A stretch of 64,000 nucleotides of DNA from Paenibacillus monticola (GCF_009664975.1 NZ_WJXB01000010.1:124001-188000); one strand, 5' to 3'; counted from the stretch's first letter, positions 46,029-55,351 are shown. The notes: generated by a model not told the origin, from the sequence alone. Numbers and translations: made by a program.

Positions 46029-46607
46029 TCAGCGCAACGGGTCAAGACCGCTATTGCGGCAAAAACAGTTCAAGGTATGGTCATTCACCATGCCGGACGA
46101 TTGCATGAAAGCATAACAGATGGTCGAGCCCACAAATTTCATGCCTTTCTTCTTCAACGCCTTGCTCATGGCATCGGACCATGGAGTCGTAGCTGGCACT
46201 TCAGCCCGCTTCTCCCAATGGTTAATCCGTGGTTCGCCGCCTACAAAACTCCAGAGATAATCTGCAAAGCTGCCCTCATCCCGGCATATCTGCAAATACA
46301 CACCTGCATTTCGGACAATAGAGTCTATCTTAAGGCGGTTTCTGATAATACCGCTGTCATTCATGAGCTCCTCAAGTTTCACTTCATCATATTGCACAAT
46401 AATTCCCGGATCAAACCCGTCGAATGCTATTCTAAAGCGATCTCGTTTCTTTAGTATGGTGTACCAGCTCAGTCCTGCCTGCATGCCTTCCAGCATCAGC
46501 AATTCAAACAGCTTTCTGTCTTCATAAAGAGGCTTGCCCCACTCCTCATCATGATAAGCTATATATAGAGGATCTTCATTGACCCATCCGCAACGGGTAA
46601 CTTCCAA
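46029..46607 (-). CDS. tag: DNA-3-methyladenine glycosylase I
   Basis: Removes 3-methyladenine from alkylated DNA. 192 residues from a TTG at 46607, chosen because AAAGGAG lies 8-9 nt upstream and the length matches Tag (E. coli 187). RCGWVNEDPLYIAYHDEEWG carries the first zinc ligands and NDHTLNCFCR the last two. Catalytic-type region ALSWYTILKKRDRFR. Confidence 0.9.
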   Translation of the reverse strand: MEVTRCGWVNEDPLYIAYHDEEWGKPLYEDRKLFELLMLEGMQAGLSWYTILKKRDRFRIAFDGFDPGIIVQYDEVKLEELMNDSGIIRNRLKIDSIVRNAGVYLQICRDEGSFADYLWSFVGGEPRINHWEKRAEVPATTPWSDAMSKALKKKGMKFVGSTICYAFMQSSGMVNDHTLNCFCRNSGLDPLR

Positions 46608-46704
46608 GGCACTTCTCTCCTTTGCTGTACACATGATTTCTGAAACCCCGCAGGGTGCATCTACTAACTGTATAACAACAAAAGGGAGGAACACAAGACT
46701 AAAA

Positions 46705-46738
46705 AAGAAGCACATCCCCCGAAAGGTACGCGCTTCTT
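46705..46738 (-). terminator. Intrinsic terminator after the chemoreceptor gene
   Basis: AAGAAGC (46705-46711) pairs with GCTTCTT (46732-46738), with an inner CC/GG stem, then TTTTT on the minus strand. Ends the gene at 46757-47668. Confidence 0.8.
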
Positions 46739-46756
46739 TTGCGATCTCGCAATGGT

Positions 46757-47668
46757 CTATATGGAATTTAACACTTCGCGTGCCTGATTATCGAGATCCT
46801 GTGCAGAGGAGGCAATAGTTGTGAAATCATTCATCGCCACTTGAATTTGCTCTTGGCTGTTCTCTACATTTTCTTGTACACGGTTGGTGCCACTGGATAT
46901 TTTCGCGACTTCTATGGTTATGGCTTCCACACTATCCCGCACCTCAATGATCGTATTCTCGACCATCGACGACAACTTCCTTACTTCTTTGGCTACTACA
47001 TCAAACCCTCGACCAAACTCTCCGGCATGAGCAGCCTCAATCGCCGCATTAAGGGCTAATAGGTGAGTCTGTGAAGCGATATTACGAATCGTTTGAACCA
47101 TTCCATGGATCGTTACCGCTTCCTTCTGCAGTTCAGTCAGGATCAAGGTATTTTCCATAGATACTTCTGCGATCTTGTTGATGCTCACCATTAATTCCTG
47201 ACTTCGTGCAATTCCTGTCTCGGCGCGTTGATTCAGGCTGTCTGCCATTTCCTGCATGCGGGCGACAACAATGCTAATGTTATTTTGTCTTTCTGTAATA
47301 TCCGTTGCCACCTTCGATATGCTGAGCACTTTTTCATGCTGCTCGTCGAACACAGGCATATAGGTAGCTTCGAGCCAAATGGTATTACCTTGCGAATCCA
47401 TTCGTTCAATTTTATCTTGAAAGCTTTTTCCTGACAGAAGATCCTGCCAAAATTCCTCATAAGCCGGACTATTCGCAAATTGGGGGAAACATAATTCTTT
47501 ATGGTGCATTCCAAACATGTTCTCTTTTATATAACCCATGGAACGGGCAAAAATATCATTAACGTAGGTCACCCGACGATCTAGGCCAAAACGTATGATC
47601 GCCAAATTTTGTTCTATAGATTTGATAATAAGCTGATCGGTAACCTCTTGAGAGTCTGAGATTTCCAT
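46757..47668 (-). CDS. Soluble PAS-domain methyl-accepting chemotaxis protein
   Basis: 303 residues, no membrane helix. PAS domain at about 15-130 (RVTYVNDIFARSMGYIKENM), then a methyl-accepting signalling domain (about 150-290) with the hairpin-tip region HLLALNAAIEAAHAGEFGRGF and VVAKEVRKLSSMVENT. The signalling part is short, without HAMP. It probably senses redox or small cytosolic ligands and signals to CheA; the signal is unknown. Its start is ATG behind GGGGG. Confidence 0.9.
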   Translation of the reverse strand: MEISDSQEVTDQLIIKSIEQNLAIIRFGLDRRVTYVNDIFARSMGYIKENMFGMHHKELCFPQFANSPAYEEFWQDLLSGKSFQDKIERMDSQGNTIWLEATYMPVFDEQHEKVLSISKVATDITERQNNISIVVARMQEMADSLNQRAETGIARSQELMVSINKIAEVSMENTLILTELQKEAVTIHGMVQTIRNIASQTHLLALNAAIEAAHAGEFGRGFDVVAKEVRKLSSMVENTIIEVRDSVEAITIEVAKISSGTNRVQENVENSQEQIQVAMNDFTTIASSAQDLDNQAREVLNSI

Positions 47669-47707
47669 GATAATTCCCCCATAATGTTGAATTCATATAT
47701 CTGTTAT

Positions 47708-47732
47708 TTATCGGAAACAAGCAGATGTTTTA
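47708..47732 (-). promoter_or_regulatory. SigmaD-like promoter of the chemoreceptor gene
   Basis: Minus strand TAAA (47732-47729), 14 nt, CCGATAA (47714-47708), resembling the motility sigma-D consensus TAAA ... GCCGATAT, and located about 40 nt before the ATG. The spacing is 1-2 nt short of ideal. Confidence 0.55.
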
Positions 47733-47758
47733 TTAATAATTGCTAATACAAAAAAAGT

Positions 47759-47783
47759 GACCCCACCAACGTTTGGCGGGGTC
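47759..47783 (-). terminator. Intrinsic terminator after egsA
   Basis: GACCCC...GGGGTC stem (47759-47783, with inner CCAA/TTGG) followed by ACTTTTTTT on the minus strand. Confidence 0.9.
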
Positions 47784-47900
47784 CAGATATATTATAGGGG
47801 GGTCATGTGATTACTATAAAGCACTTAGCTTAAAGCCACATGAAGCCTTTATAAAAATTTGCTTAATTTAAGGTGATCTACTCCTGCTTATGTTAGTTCT

Positions 47901-49079
47901 TTATTCCGCCAGCACAGTCGCTATCGTCCCCTCGTTAAACGCCCGCAGCAACGTATGGCGGTTCATCCGGATCAAATGCGCCTCCTCAAGGCTTCTGCGC
48001 AATAGATCATTACTCACACCCAGCTCTTCCAGCGTAGAAGGACCATGTACTGTACGCAGCAATTCACGTATCCGTTCAGGCGTTGGCAACTGGTTAACTT
48101 CGTTACGTACCCGCTCCCATTGGCTATTATTATCCAAGCCCGGCAACTCTGCCAATTCGTGATACAACGTGGAAATTTCTGCGCAGGCCACACCTACCTT
48201 AGCCCCATGCAGCAGCTGTCTTCTTCCCGTACGAATGTACTCCATCTCCCAATAATGAGACAGGTGATGCTCCGCCCCCGAAGCGGAATGGGATTGACCG
48301 AACAGCAGAATGGCCAGACCGGATTCAATAAGCGCTTCTGTCAGTATACGAATACCCAACTCACTATGGCTGCCGATATCCTCCGCATGATTCACGCAGG
48401 CCAAAAGTGCTTTTTCAGTAATCGCCGCCACTACCGGAGAATACGGTTCGTCTGCAGTTAGTCGTCCAAATTTCCAGTCAAATAAAGAGGTATACTTACC
48501 CAGCATATCCCCAAATCCGGCAGCAATCATCGCTGCTGGTGCTTTCCGCAATATATCCGTATCCGCAAAAATAGCAACCGGACCTGCAGCAGGTATCGTG
48601 AGCTTGTTGCCACGGATAATCAGCGGCGAACCATTGGAGGTAAAGCCGTCTACCGAAGGAGCGGTGGGAATGGACAGAAACGGAATCCCCGCAGTATATG
48701 CGGCATATCGGGCTACATCATGCAATGTTCCTGAACCTACGACGATGATCGCATCCGCTTTATTCTGCTGAACTGCCAAAAGTACCTGAACTACCGAAGC
48801 TTCGTCAGCGATAACATCTCCCATGGCATTCGGCAGCACTAGAGTAATATGAGTCGGAATCCCGGCTTCCTTACACCCTTTCTCCACACTGCCGCCTGCG
48901 GCTTTAAGCGTATGTACATCGGCAACAAGCAGCGGAGTTTTCCAGTCCTGTTCCTCGATGAACGGAACTACCTTATTCAGCGCTCCTGGCTCTACAACAA
49001 TGACTTGAGGCAGGGCAAAGGCTGCGCCCCCTTCCATTTCTGCCGCCGCTACTCTCATATTTTCCAGTATGTTGCTCAT
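47901..49079 (-). CDS. egsA: Sn-glycerol-1-phosphate dehydrogenase (AraM/EgsA)
   Basis: NAD(P)-dependent, metal-containing dehydrogenase making sn-glycerol-1-phosphate from DHAP. 392 residues with SIPTAPSVDGFTSNGSP, VGSGTLHDVARY (nucleotide site) and metal ligands in a C-terminal helical domain (GAEHHLSHYWEM, LLHGAKVGV). In B. subtilis the araM gene lies in the arabinose operon; here it is downstream of araA, in line with araD-araB-araA. Name by family and context. Confidence 0.92.
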   Translation of the reverse strand: MSNILENMRVAAAEMEGGAAFALPQVIVVEPGALNKVVPFIEEQDWKTPLLVADVHTLKAAGGSVEKGCKEAGIPTHITLVLPNAMGDVIADEASVVQVLLAVQQNKADAIIVVGSGTLHDVARYAAYTAGIPFLSIPTAPSVDGFTSNGSPLIIRGNKLTIPAAGPVAIFADTDILRKAPAAMIAAGFGDMLGKYTSLFDWKFGRLTADEPYSPVVAAITEKALLACVNHAEDIGSHSELGIRILTEALIESGLAILLFGQSHSASGAEHHLSHYWEMEYIRTGRRQLLHGAKVGVACAEISTLYHELAELPGLDNNSQWERVRNEVNQLPTPERIRELLRTVHGPSTLEELGVSNDLLRRSLEEAHLIRMNRHTLLRAFNEGTIATVLAE

Positions 49080-49154
49080 AATAAATCCTTCCTTTCTTTT
49101 GCAAACTCTCTACTTTATTATTTGTCGGAACCTTATTTACTCCATTATAAAGCA

Positions 49155-49200
49155 AGAAACGGCTGTACCCTACTCCGTGAAGAGTAAGGCACCCGTTTCT
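49155..49200 (-). repeat. Nested hairpin between araA and egsA
   Basis: AGAAACGG (49155-49162) pairs with CCGTTTCT (49193-49200), inner TACTC/GAGTA. It may weaken readthrough into egsA, although its T tract is poor. Shares its outer motif with the element at 41899-41944. Confidence 0.65.
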
Positions 49201-49221
49201 GAGTGTTATTTATTCATGAAA

Positions 49222-50712
49222 TTATAGAAGCTTCCAAGCGATATCATTCAGGCGCAACTCACTGCGGAAGGCCCGTGTATTCGTATCTTTATCAATAACC
49301 ACACACTCAATGCCAACCATTTCAGCAAAATCAAGCAACTGCTCCGTAGTAACTACATAGGAGAATCCGGTATGATGCGCGCCACCAGCCAGAATCCAGG
49401 CTTCTACGCCCGCTTTGAGACTTGGCTGTACTTTCCATAGCACACGGGCAACCGGCAGATTCGGCATAGCTTCGATAGGCTCTACCGCTACTACTTCATT
49501 GACGAGCAAGCGGAATCGGTTGCCGAGGTCAATAATGGATGCATTCAATGCGTCACCGGAACGACCGTTGAAGACCATGCGGGCCGGATCTTCCTTACCG
49601 CCGATACCGAGTGGATGCACTTCAAGCTTTGGTTTGTCAATGGCGATTGTCGGGCATACCTCCAGCATGTGCGAGCCAAGTACAAGCTCGTTAGCCGGAT
49701 CCAGATGATAAGTATAATCTTCCATAAAAGAAGTGCCCTTATTGCCGGCAATGATCTTCATCAGGCGGACAAGTGCAGCTGTCTTCCAGTCGCCTTCACC
49801 AGCGAAGCCATAGCCTTGCTCCATCAAGCGTTGCACGGCAAGACCCGGAAGCTGCTTCAGCCCGTGCAAGTCTTCAAAAGTAGTAATGAAAGCTGTATAC
49901 CCACCTTCTTCAAGGAAGGATTTCAGGCCAAGCTCGATGCGGGCCTGATAACGGATCGACTCACGAACAGCACCCTCTTGATCGCCGCCTTGGGCAAAAT
50001 CATAAGCTTCAGCATATTCAGCCATCAGTTCGTCCAGCTGTGCTTCAGTTACAGCGTCAACACGTTCTACCAGATCACCTACGCCATATCCATCTACCGT
50101 CCAACCAAGCTTGATTTGCGCTTCGACCTTATCTCCTTCGGTTACGGCAACGGAACGCATGTTATCTCCGAATCTAGCAACCTTAAGACATTGGCTCTCA
50201 TTAAAGGCTGCTGCTGTATTCATCCAGCTGCCGATCCGTGCTCTAACTTCGTTATCTTCCCAATACCCTACTACAACCTTACGGGCGATGCCCATCCGGG
50301 CACCGATGAATCCATATTCACGGTCACCATGCGCAGATTGGTTGGTATTCATGAAATCCATGTCGATGGAATCCCATGGAATATCACGGTTGAACTGAGT
50401 AGCCAGATGCAGCAAAGGCTTGCGCAACTGAGACAGGCCGGAAATCCACATTTTGGCCGGAGAGAAGGTATGCATCCAAGTAATAATACCAGCACAAGCC
50501 TCGTCACTGTTGGCTGCAATCGCCATTTTGCGAATTTCATCAGCAGTCGTTAGCACAGGCTTGAAAATAATCTCAAAAGGTATGACACCATCAGTATTCA
50601 AACCTGCTGTAATCTGGCTGGAGTGATCATTAACCTCTTGAATAGTTTCGGGACCATACAAATGCTGGCTGCCGGTTACGAACCAAAATTGATAAGGTTT
50701 AATAGTTAACAT
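49222..50712 (-). CDS. araA: L-arabinose isomerase
   Basis: Converts L-arabinose to L-ribulose, first step of arabinose use. 496 residues, full length. Family blocks: FVTGSQHLYG, MHTFSPAKMWISGL, ARFGDNMRSVAVTEGDK, and the active-site stretch LVLGSHMLEVCP and GGAHHTGFSY. TTTTAGGAGG 9-10 nt before ATG. Follows araB by 20 nt. Confidence 0.98.
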   Translation of the reverse strand: MLTIKPYQFWFVTGSQHLYGPETIQEVNDHSSQITAGLNTDGVIPFEIIFKPVLTTADEIRKMAIAANSDEACAGIITWMHTFSPAKMWISGLSQLRKPLLHLATQFNRDIPWDSIDMDFMNTNQSAHGDREYGFIGARMGIARKVVVGYWEDNEVRARIGSWMNTAAAFNESQCLKVARFGDNMRSVAVTEGDKVEAQIKLGWTVDGYGVGDLVERVDAVTEAQLDELMAEYAEAYDFAQGGDQEGAVRESIRYQARIELGLKSFLEEGGYTAFITTFEDLHGLKQLPGLAVQRLMEQGYGFAGEGDWKTAALVRLMKIIAGNKGTSFMEDYTYHLDPANELVLGSHMLEVCPTIAIDKPKLEVHPLGIGGKEDPARMVFNGRSGDALNASIIDLGNRFRLLVNEVVAVEPIEAMPNLPVARVLWKVQPSLKAGVEAWILAGGAHHTGFSYVVTTEQLLDFAEMVGIECVVIDKDTNTRAFRSELRLNDIAWKLL

Positions 50713-50732
50713 GTATAATTTCCTCCTAAAAT

Positions 50733-52406
50733 TTATTCAGTAACTTCTTCTTTAATGGCTTTCAGGTGCTTCATGACGTTGTTCTCGCCACGGCCGAAGT
50801 AATCATGCAATTTGGAATATTCTTGGAACAGCAGCTCATAGATAGCTACATTCTCCGGAATTGGTAGATAGGAATCTTCACGTACACGAGCCATCTTCTC
50901 AGCCGCTTCCACAATTGAATCGTATCCGCCCTTGTCTGCTCCTGCTGCAACTGCGCCGAACATAGCCGCACCGAGGGCTGGTGTCTGCTTGGAAGCCGCT
51001 ACCTTAATTTCACGGTTCGTCACATCGGCATAGATTTGCATAAGCAGCCGGTTCTTCTGAGGAAGTCCACCGCAAGCATACAAAACGTCTACAGCTACTC
51101 CATTTCCGTGGAAAGCATCGACAATCTTACGAGTCCCGAAGGCTGTTGCTTCTAATAATGTACGGTAAATTTCTTCTGGCTTCGTCAGCAGCGTGCAGCC
51201 GAGCAGCAGACCTGTAAGATTAGTATCTACAAGCACAGAGCGGTTACCGTTCCACCAGTCAAGCGCCAACAGTCCAGTTTGACCTGGCTTATAGGCGGCT
51301 GCACGTGTCTCCAACCATTCGTGCACATTCACATTCTCAAGCGCTGCTGCTTCTTTTACGTAAGCCGGAACGGCTTCTTCTACATACCATTCGAAAATAT
51401 CGCCAACGGCCGATTGCCCTGCTTCATAGCCGAAATAACCTGGAATAATACCGTCTTCAACCACGCCACACATGCCTTCAACCTCTTGTTCAGTCTCGCC
51501 CAGCAACATATGACAGATTGACGTTCCCATGGCCATAACAAGTTTGCCTGGGGTAACTACGCCTACTGCGGGTACAGCAGCATGTGCATCTACGTTGCCA
51601 ACAGCGACTGCCGTGCCAGCAATAAGACCGGTCAGCTGTGCCATTTCCGCTGTCAATTCTCCAGCCTTCGTTCCCAGCGGAACGATATCTCCGCGCAGCT
51701 TAGTAGTCGTTAAATTCTCCAAACGGGGGTCTAGCGCCTTGAAAAATTCCTTATCCGGGTATCCATCCGCTTTATGCCAGATAGCTTTATAGCCCGCCGT
51801 ACAGCTATTGCGGACAATATTTCCGGTCATTTGCGAAATCACCCAGTCTGTTGCTTCGAGGAATTGGTCAGCCGCTTCATAAATCTCCGGTGCTTCATTC
51901 AGAATCTGCCATACCTTAGCCATCATCCATTCGGAGGAAATCTTGCCGCCGTAACGAGGCAGCCATTTCTCTCCACGTTCTGCGGCAATACGGTTGATCT
52001 CATTAGCTTCGTCCTGCGCCGCATGATGCTTCCACAGCTTCGTCCAGCTATGCGGATTCTCAGAATATTCAGGAAGCAGGCAAAGCGGCTGCCCTTGTTC
52101 ATTTACCGGAAGCATCGTACACGCAGTAAAATCAATACCGACCCCTACAACATCTGCCGGATCAATGCCGGACTGACGGATCACCTCAGGTACAGAACGT
52201 TTCAGTACTTCAATGTAGTCTGCCGGATGCTGGAGAGCCCAGTCATAATCCAGCTTCTTGCCTGTTACAGGCAAAATCTCATCAATGACGTGATGCGGAT
52301 AAGGCGTCACATGATCTGCGACCTCCGTGCCATCGGCCAGATCTACCAGCACGGCGCGTCCGGATTGTGTTCCGTAATCGACACCTATAGCATATTTTTT
52401 ACTCAT
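50733..52406 (-). CDS. araB: Ribulokinase
   Basis: FGGY-family kinase that phosphorylates L-ribulose. 557 residues. N-terminal DYGTQSGRAVLVDLADG and GIDFTACTMLPV; C-terminal GTSICHMLLGE and YACGGLPQKNRLLMQIYAD. AAAGGAG 9 nt before the ATG; 27 nt after araD. Confidence 0.98.
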   Translation of the reverse strand: MSKKYAIGVDYGTQSGRAVLVDLADGTEVADHVTPYPHHVIDEILPVTGKKLDYDWALQHPADYIEVLKRSVPEVIRQSGIDPADVVGVGIDFTACTMLPVNEQGQPLCLLPEYSENPHSWTKLWKHHAAQDEANEINRIAAERGEKWLPRYGGKISSEWMMAKVWQILNEAPEIYEAADQFLEATDWVISQMTGNIVRNSCTAGYKAIWHKADGYPDKEFFKALDPRLENLTTTKLRGDIVPLGTKAGELTAEMAQLTGLIAGTAVAVGNVDAHAAVPAVGVVTPGKLVMAMGTSICHMLLGETEQEVEGMCGVVEDGIIPGYFGYEAGQSAVGDIFEWYVEEAVPAYVKEAAALENVNVHEWLETRAAAYKPGQTGLLALDWWNGNRSVLVDTNLTGLLLGCTLLTKPEEIYRTLLEATAFGTRKIVDAFHGNGVAVDVLYACGGLPQKNRLLMQIYADVTNREIKVAASKQTPALGAAMFGAVAAGADKGGYDSIVEAAEKMARVREDSYLPIPENVAIYELLFQEYSKLHDYFGRGENNVMKHLKAIKEEVTE

Positions 52407-52433
52407 GTACGAATTCTCCTTTATATATAGTAA

Positions 52434-53123
52434 TTAGCTTTGTCCATAATAAGCATTCGCTCCATGCTTGCGCAGAAAGTGGCGGTCCAATAAATGTTGG
52501 CTCATCGGCTGCAGGTTCGGATTCAATTGATAGCTTTGGGTCGCCATCTTTGCGACCTCCTCCAGTACAACTGCGTTATGAACCGCATTATGGGCATCCT
52601 TGCCCCAGTTAAAGGGAGCATGACAATGCACGAGCACACCCGGAATTCGATCCGGGTCCAGATCCTTGAATGTTTCAATGATGACATTGCCTGTCTCCAA
52701 CTCATAAGCGCCTTTAATTTCTTCCTCTGTCATGGCACGAGTACAAGGAATCTCTCCGTAATAATAATCAGCATGGGTCGTTCCCAGTGCAGGAATACCT
52801 CTGCCCGCCTGTGCCCAGCCTGTCGCCCAAGGTGAATGCGTATGGACAATGCCTCCAATATTCGGAAAAGCTTTGTATAACGCTAAATGAGTAGCTGTAT
52901 CAGAAGAAGGTCTGTAACTGCCTTCTACAATATTGCCCTCCAGATCAAGCACAACCATATCGTCCAGACGCAGCTTGTCGTATTCCACACCACTCGGTTT
53001 AATAACTACCAAACCCTGTTCCCGGTCAATACCACTGACATTTCCCCATGTAAACGTTACCAAATTGTATCTGGGCAGATCAAGATTTGCCTCTAATACC
53101 TCTTGCTTTAATTGCTCCAACAT
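52434..53123 (-). CDS. araD: L-ribulose-5-phosphate 4-epimerase
   Basis: Class II aldolase-fold zinc enzyme making D-xylulose-5-phosphate. 229 residues. Zinc ligands in GIVHTHSPWATGWAQAG and VLVHCHAPFNWG; FTWGNVSGIDRE near the N-terminus. First gene of araD-araB-araA-egsA, with GGGAGG 7 nt upstream and an AraR-type operator in its promoter. Confidence 0.97.
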   Translation of the reverse strand: MLEQLKQEVLEANLDLPRYNLVTFTWGNVSGIDREQGLVVIKPSGVEYDKLRLDDMVVLDLEGNIVEGSYRPSSDTATHLALYKAFPNIGGIVHTHSPWATGWAQAGRGIPALGTTHADYYYGEIPCTRAMTEEEIKGAYELETGNVIIETFKDLDPDRIPGVLVHCHAPFNWGKDAHNAVHNAVVLEEVAKMATQSYQLNPNLQPMSQHLLDRHFLRKHGANAYYGQS

Positions 53124-53174
53124 TCGTAATCCTCCCTATTATCTTAGGTTTGATCATTCCTACTTTGCCCTCTC

Positions 53175-53241
53175 ATTATACACTTGTACGTACAATTAAT
53201 CTATAGTTATTTGATGTGAAGTAGCAAAGGTACATACAAAT
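53175..53241 (-). promoter_or_regulatory. araD promoter with two AraR-type operators
   Basis: TATAAT (minus, 53180-53175) is directly followed upstream by ACTTGTACGTACAATT (53182-53197), which matches the Bacillus AraR consensus ATTTGTACGTACAAAT at almost all positions. A second, weaker site ATTTGTATGTACCTTT (minus, 53241-53226) is centred 44 bp farther upstream, about four helical turns. This suggests cooperative repression by AraR with DNA looping, as known for B. subtilis. Confidence 0.88.
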
Positions 53242-53277
53242 AAGAGCCCTTGCCAGAAAAAGAAGGCAGGAGCTCTT
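53242..53277. terminator. Bidirectional-looking terminator between araD and the NPCBM gene
   Basis: AAGAGC (53242-53247) pairs with GCTCTT (53272-53277), inner TTGCC/GGCAG. TTTTT follows on the plus strand and a weaker TT-A-TTT on the minus strand. Probably ends the 53309-54037 gene. Confidence 0.7.
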
Positions 53278-53308
53278 TTTATAATCTATTGATTTGATTT
53301 ATACAGAC

Positions 53309-54037
53309 TTATTGAATCAGTTTCGCTTCACCAAAAACTAGATCAAGCTGCTTACCTTCATCCTGAGTTGCTTCAAATTTAATTTCTAGTTTCAGAATAC
53401 CATTTACATCTACATCAACTTTCACAGGAACGTCTCCGCCACGAATTTCTTCTTTTCGAAAAAGCTCTTGTCCATCTCCTAATATGATGAAAGTGCCAGT
53501 ATTATCTGAATTCTTAGTATAATCGTCTACTCCAATGAAACCTGTCAGTTTCTTATATTTACTATTGAGATTATAGTCAACAGATATTATATTCTCATCC
53601 GAAGTATAGTAGTTGCTATCTAAGACTGCACCTATTCCATGCAAGTATTGTTGGTCTGCGATGTGAAACTTTAATCCATCTGGATTTGTCCAGTTTTTGA
53701 AGTATAAACTATCTTTCTGCTTACCATCAATTCTAGCATAACTAACCTCATCCAAATATTTGAAAATACCTTGTTTCTGACCAATCCATGCTGTTTTGGT
53801 GCTACCGTCATATGTAAAACTTTCTCCTACACCTTGTGCTATGTTTTTTGCTGGTGCATACAATTGACCGTTATAAATAATAGCCTGTGAAGTTTGCTTA
53901 TGCACACCATCAAACATAAATTTAACATTTTCCAACACAACATTCAGCTTTGAACTTGTTGCGGCAAATGCTGAGGTCCCCGTTATCATTGTGCCTATTA
54001 CTATTCCAAAAACCAAACCTTTTGCCTTATCTTTCAT
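53309..54037 (-). CDS. Secreted stalk-domain plus NPCBM-like protein
   Basis: 242 residues from the ATG at 54037 (TTG at 54046 also possible, nearer to GGGGAG). Signal peptide (KGLVFGIVIGTMITGTSAFA), then a copper-amine-oxidase-type stalk/N-domain (about 30-85, QAIIYNGQLYAPAKNIAQGV) and an NPCBM/NEW2-like carbohydrate-binding domain (about 100-240, with HGIGAVLDS and GFIGVDD). It lies between araR and araD in the same orientation; a role in sugar or wall binding is inferred. Confidence 0.82.
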   Translation of the reverse strand: MKDKAKGLVFGIVIGTMITGTSAFAATSSKLNVVLENVKFMFDGVHKQTSQAIIYNGQLYAPAKNIAQGVGESFTYDGSTKTAWIGQKQGIFKYLDEVSYARIDGKQKDSLYFKNWTNPDGLKFHIADQQYLHGIGAVLDSNYYTSDENIISVDYNLNSKYKKLTGFIGVDDYTKNSDNTGTFIILGDGQELFRKEEIRGGDVPVKVDVDVNGILKLEIKFEATQDEGKQLDLVFGEAKLIQ

Positions 54038-54164
54038 AATCCACAAACACTCCCCATATGTACTTATTCTATTTCTAGAATACTTATTCTATATATTCAA
54101 CAATATCCCTCGTCTGTCACATAATATTCTTTTTAATCTATATTTAAGCGTCTGAATGTTAAAA

Positions 54165-54187
54165 AGCCCACACTTTCTGTGTGGACT
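54165..54187 (-). terminator. Intrinsic terminator after araR
   Basis: AGcCCACAC (54165-54173) pairs with GTGTGGaCT (54179-54187), followed by TTTTT on the minus strand. Confidence 0.88.
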
Positions 54188-54209
54188 TCATCATCGTGAC
54201 TTTCATCTA

Positions 54210-55313
54210 TTATACTTTGGAGTTTCTCGGTGCTTGGGTCGAGTTCCGCAGAATAATCTCCGGCTTATAAATAACATCCTTCGGAGCATCTGCCGTTCTT
54301 TTCTCCATCATATCGATCAGCATATCTGCGGCCCGCACGCCCATCTCCAGCTTCGGGTGACTCAGAGTAGTCAGCTTCACCTCGGTCGCTGTCGCCAGCG
54401 TCGAGTCATCGAACCCAATAATGGACAGATCTTCAGGTACGCTGAGGCCAGTCTGCCGCGCCGCTTCCAATAGCAGAACTGCCAATTCATCATTGTAGCA
54501 GACAAATGCAGTAGGCCGCATTTGGCGCTGCAACATTTGGAGCGCCGCTTCATAAGGCACCGTCAGCTTTTGCTCTGTCGTATAGTGGGTTACAGTATCT
54601 TGTCCCAAAGGAAGACGGTATTTATGGAACGCCCTAGTAAATCCCTTTAGCCGATTGGCTCCCTGCAAATCATCTGTCTTGAAGAACCCGGCAATCTCCT
54701 TATGTCCCAGCTGTATAAGATGCTCGGCCGCCATAAATCCTCCGGCTTCATCGTCCAGCTTCAGGCAGGGACAATGCAGCTCTGGATAGCGCTCATTAAT
54801 CATAATGAATGGAATCCGATGAATTTCCAGTGACAGGAATAACTGCAAATTGGGGTTGCCCTGTGCACTTTTGGTCGGTTCGATTATAAGCCCCTTGAAT
54901 GGCTGGCTTAACATCATTTCTAAGTTCTCGCGTTCTTTATTCTTATCATTGTCCGTACTGGAGAGCATCATGCTATATCCGCCTTCGCGCAGCCGTGCTT
55001 CTGCTCCACGTACAATATGCGGAAAGATGTAATCGGAAATATGGGTGGTCATCATCCCAATCATGTTGCTCTGCTGCAGTGAACGCGTATCCTGGCGGGC
55101 AACAAAGGTTCCTTTTCCTTGCAGGCGATACAACCAGCCTTCCTTCTCCAGTTGACCCAATGCCTGGCGTACGGTCTGTCTGCTCATACTGAACTGCCCA
55201 GCAATCTCATGCTCTGATGGCGTTTGATCATCCGGCTTCAGTCGTCCAGATTGAATCCAGGATAGTAATTCACCCTTTAACTGCATATATTTCGGTATCG
55301 GTTTATCGCCCAT
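54210..55313 (-). CDS. araR: Arabinose repressor AraR (GntR/LacI chimera)
   Basis: 367 residues from the ATG at 55313 (GAGGTG upstream). N-terminal GntR helix-turn-helix (about 5-70, TPSEHEIAGQFSMSRQTVRQ) and a C-terminal LacI/GalR-like effector domain (about 85-365). This combination is the AraR family; L-arabinose releases it from DNA. Its own promoter has an AraR-type site, and two sites lie before araD. Confidence 0.94.
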   Translation of the reverse strand: MGDKPIPKYMQLKGELLSWIQSGRLKPDDQTPSEHEIAGQFSMSRQTVRQALGQLEKEGWLYRLQGKGTFVARQDTRSLQQSNMIGMMTTHISDYIFPHIVRGAEARLREGGYSMMLSSTDNDKNKERENLEMMLSQPFKGLIIEPTKSAQGNPNLQLFLSLEIHRIPFIMINERYPELHCPCLKLDDEAGGFMAAEHLIQLGHKEIAGFFKTDDLQGANRLKGFTRAFHKYRLPLGQDTVTHYTTEQKLTVPYEAALQMLQRQMRPTAFVCYNDELAVLLLEAARQTGLSVPEDLSIIGFDDSTLATATEVKLTTLSHPKLEMGVRAADMLIDMMEKRTADAPKDVIYKPEIILRNSTQAPRNSKV

Positions 55314-55351
55314 GGTACACCTCAGACTGCTCAAATAGAGTAATACAAGTT

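Noticed and set aside
49615..50553. Long open frame (312 codons) on the plus strand
   Set aside because: Lies fully opposite araA, has no domain pattern or ribosome site, and is explained by codon bias of araA.
51774..52430. 218-codon plus-strand open frame
   Set aside because: Antisense of araB with no start signal or domains.
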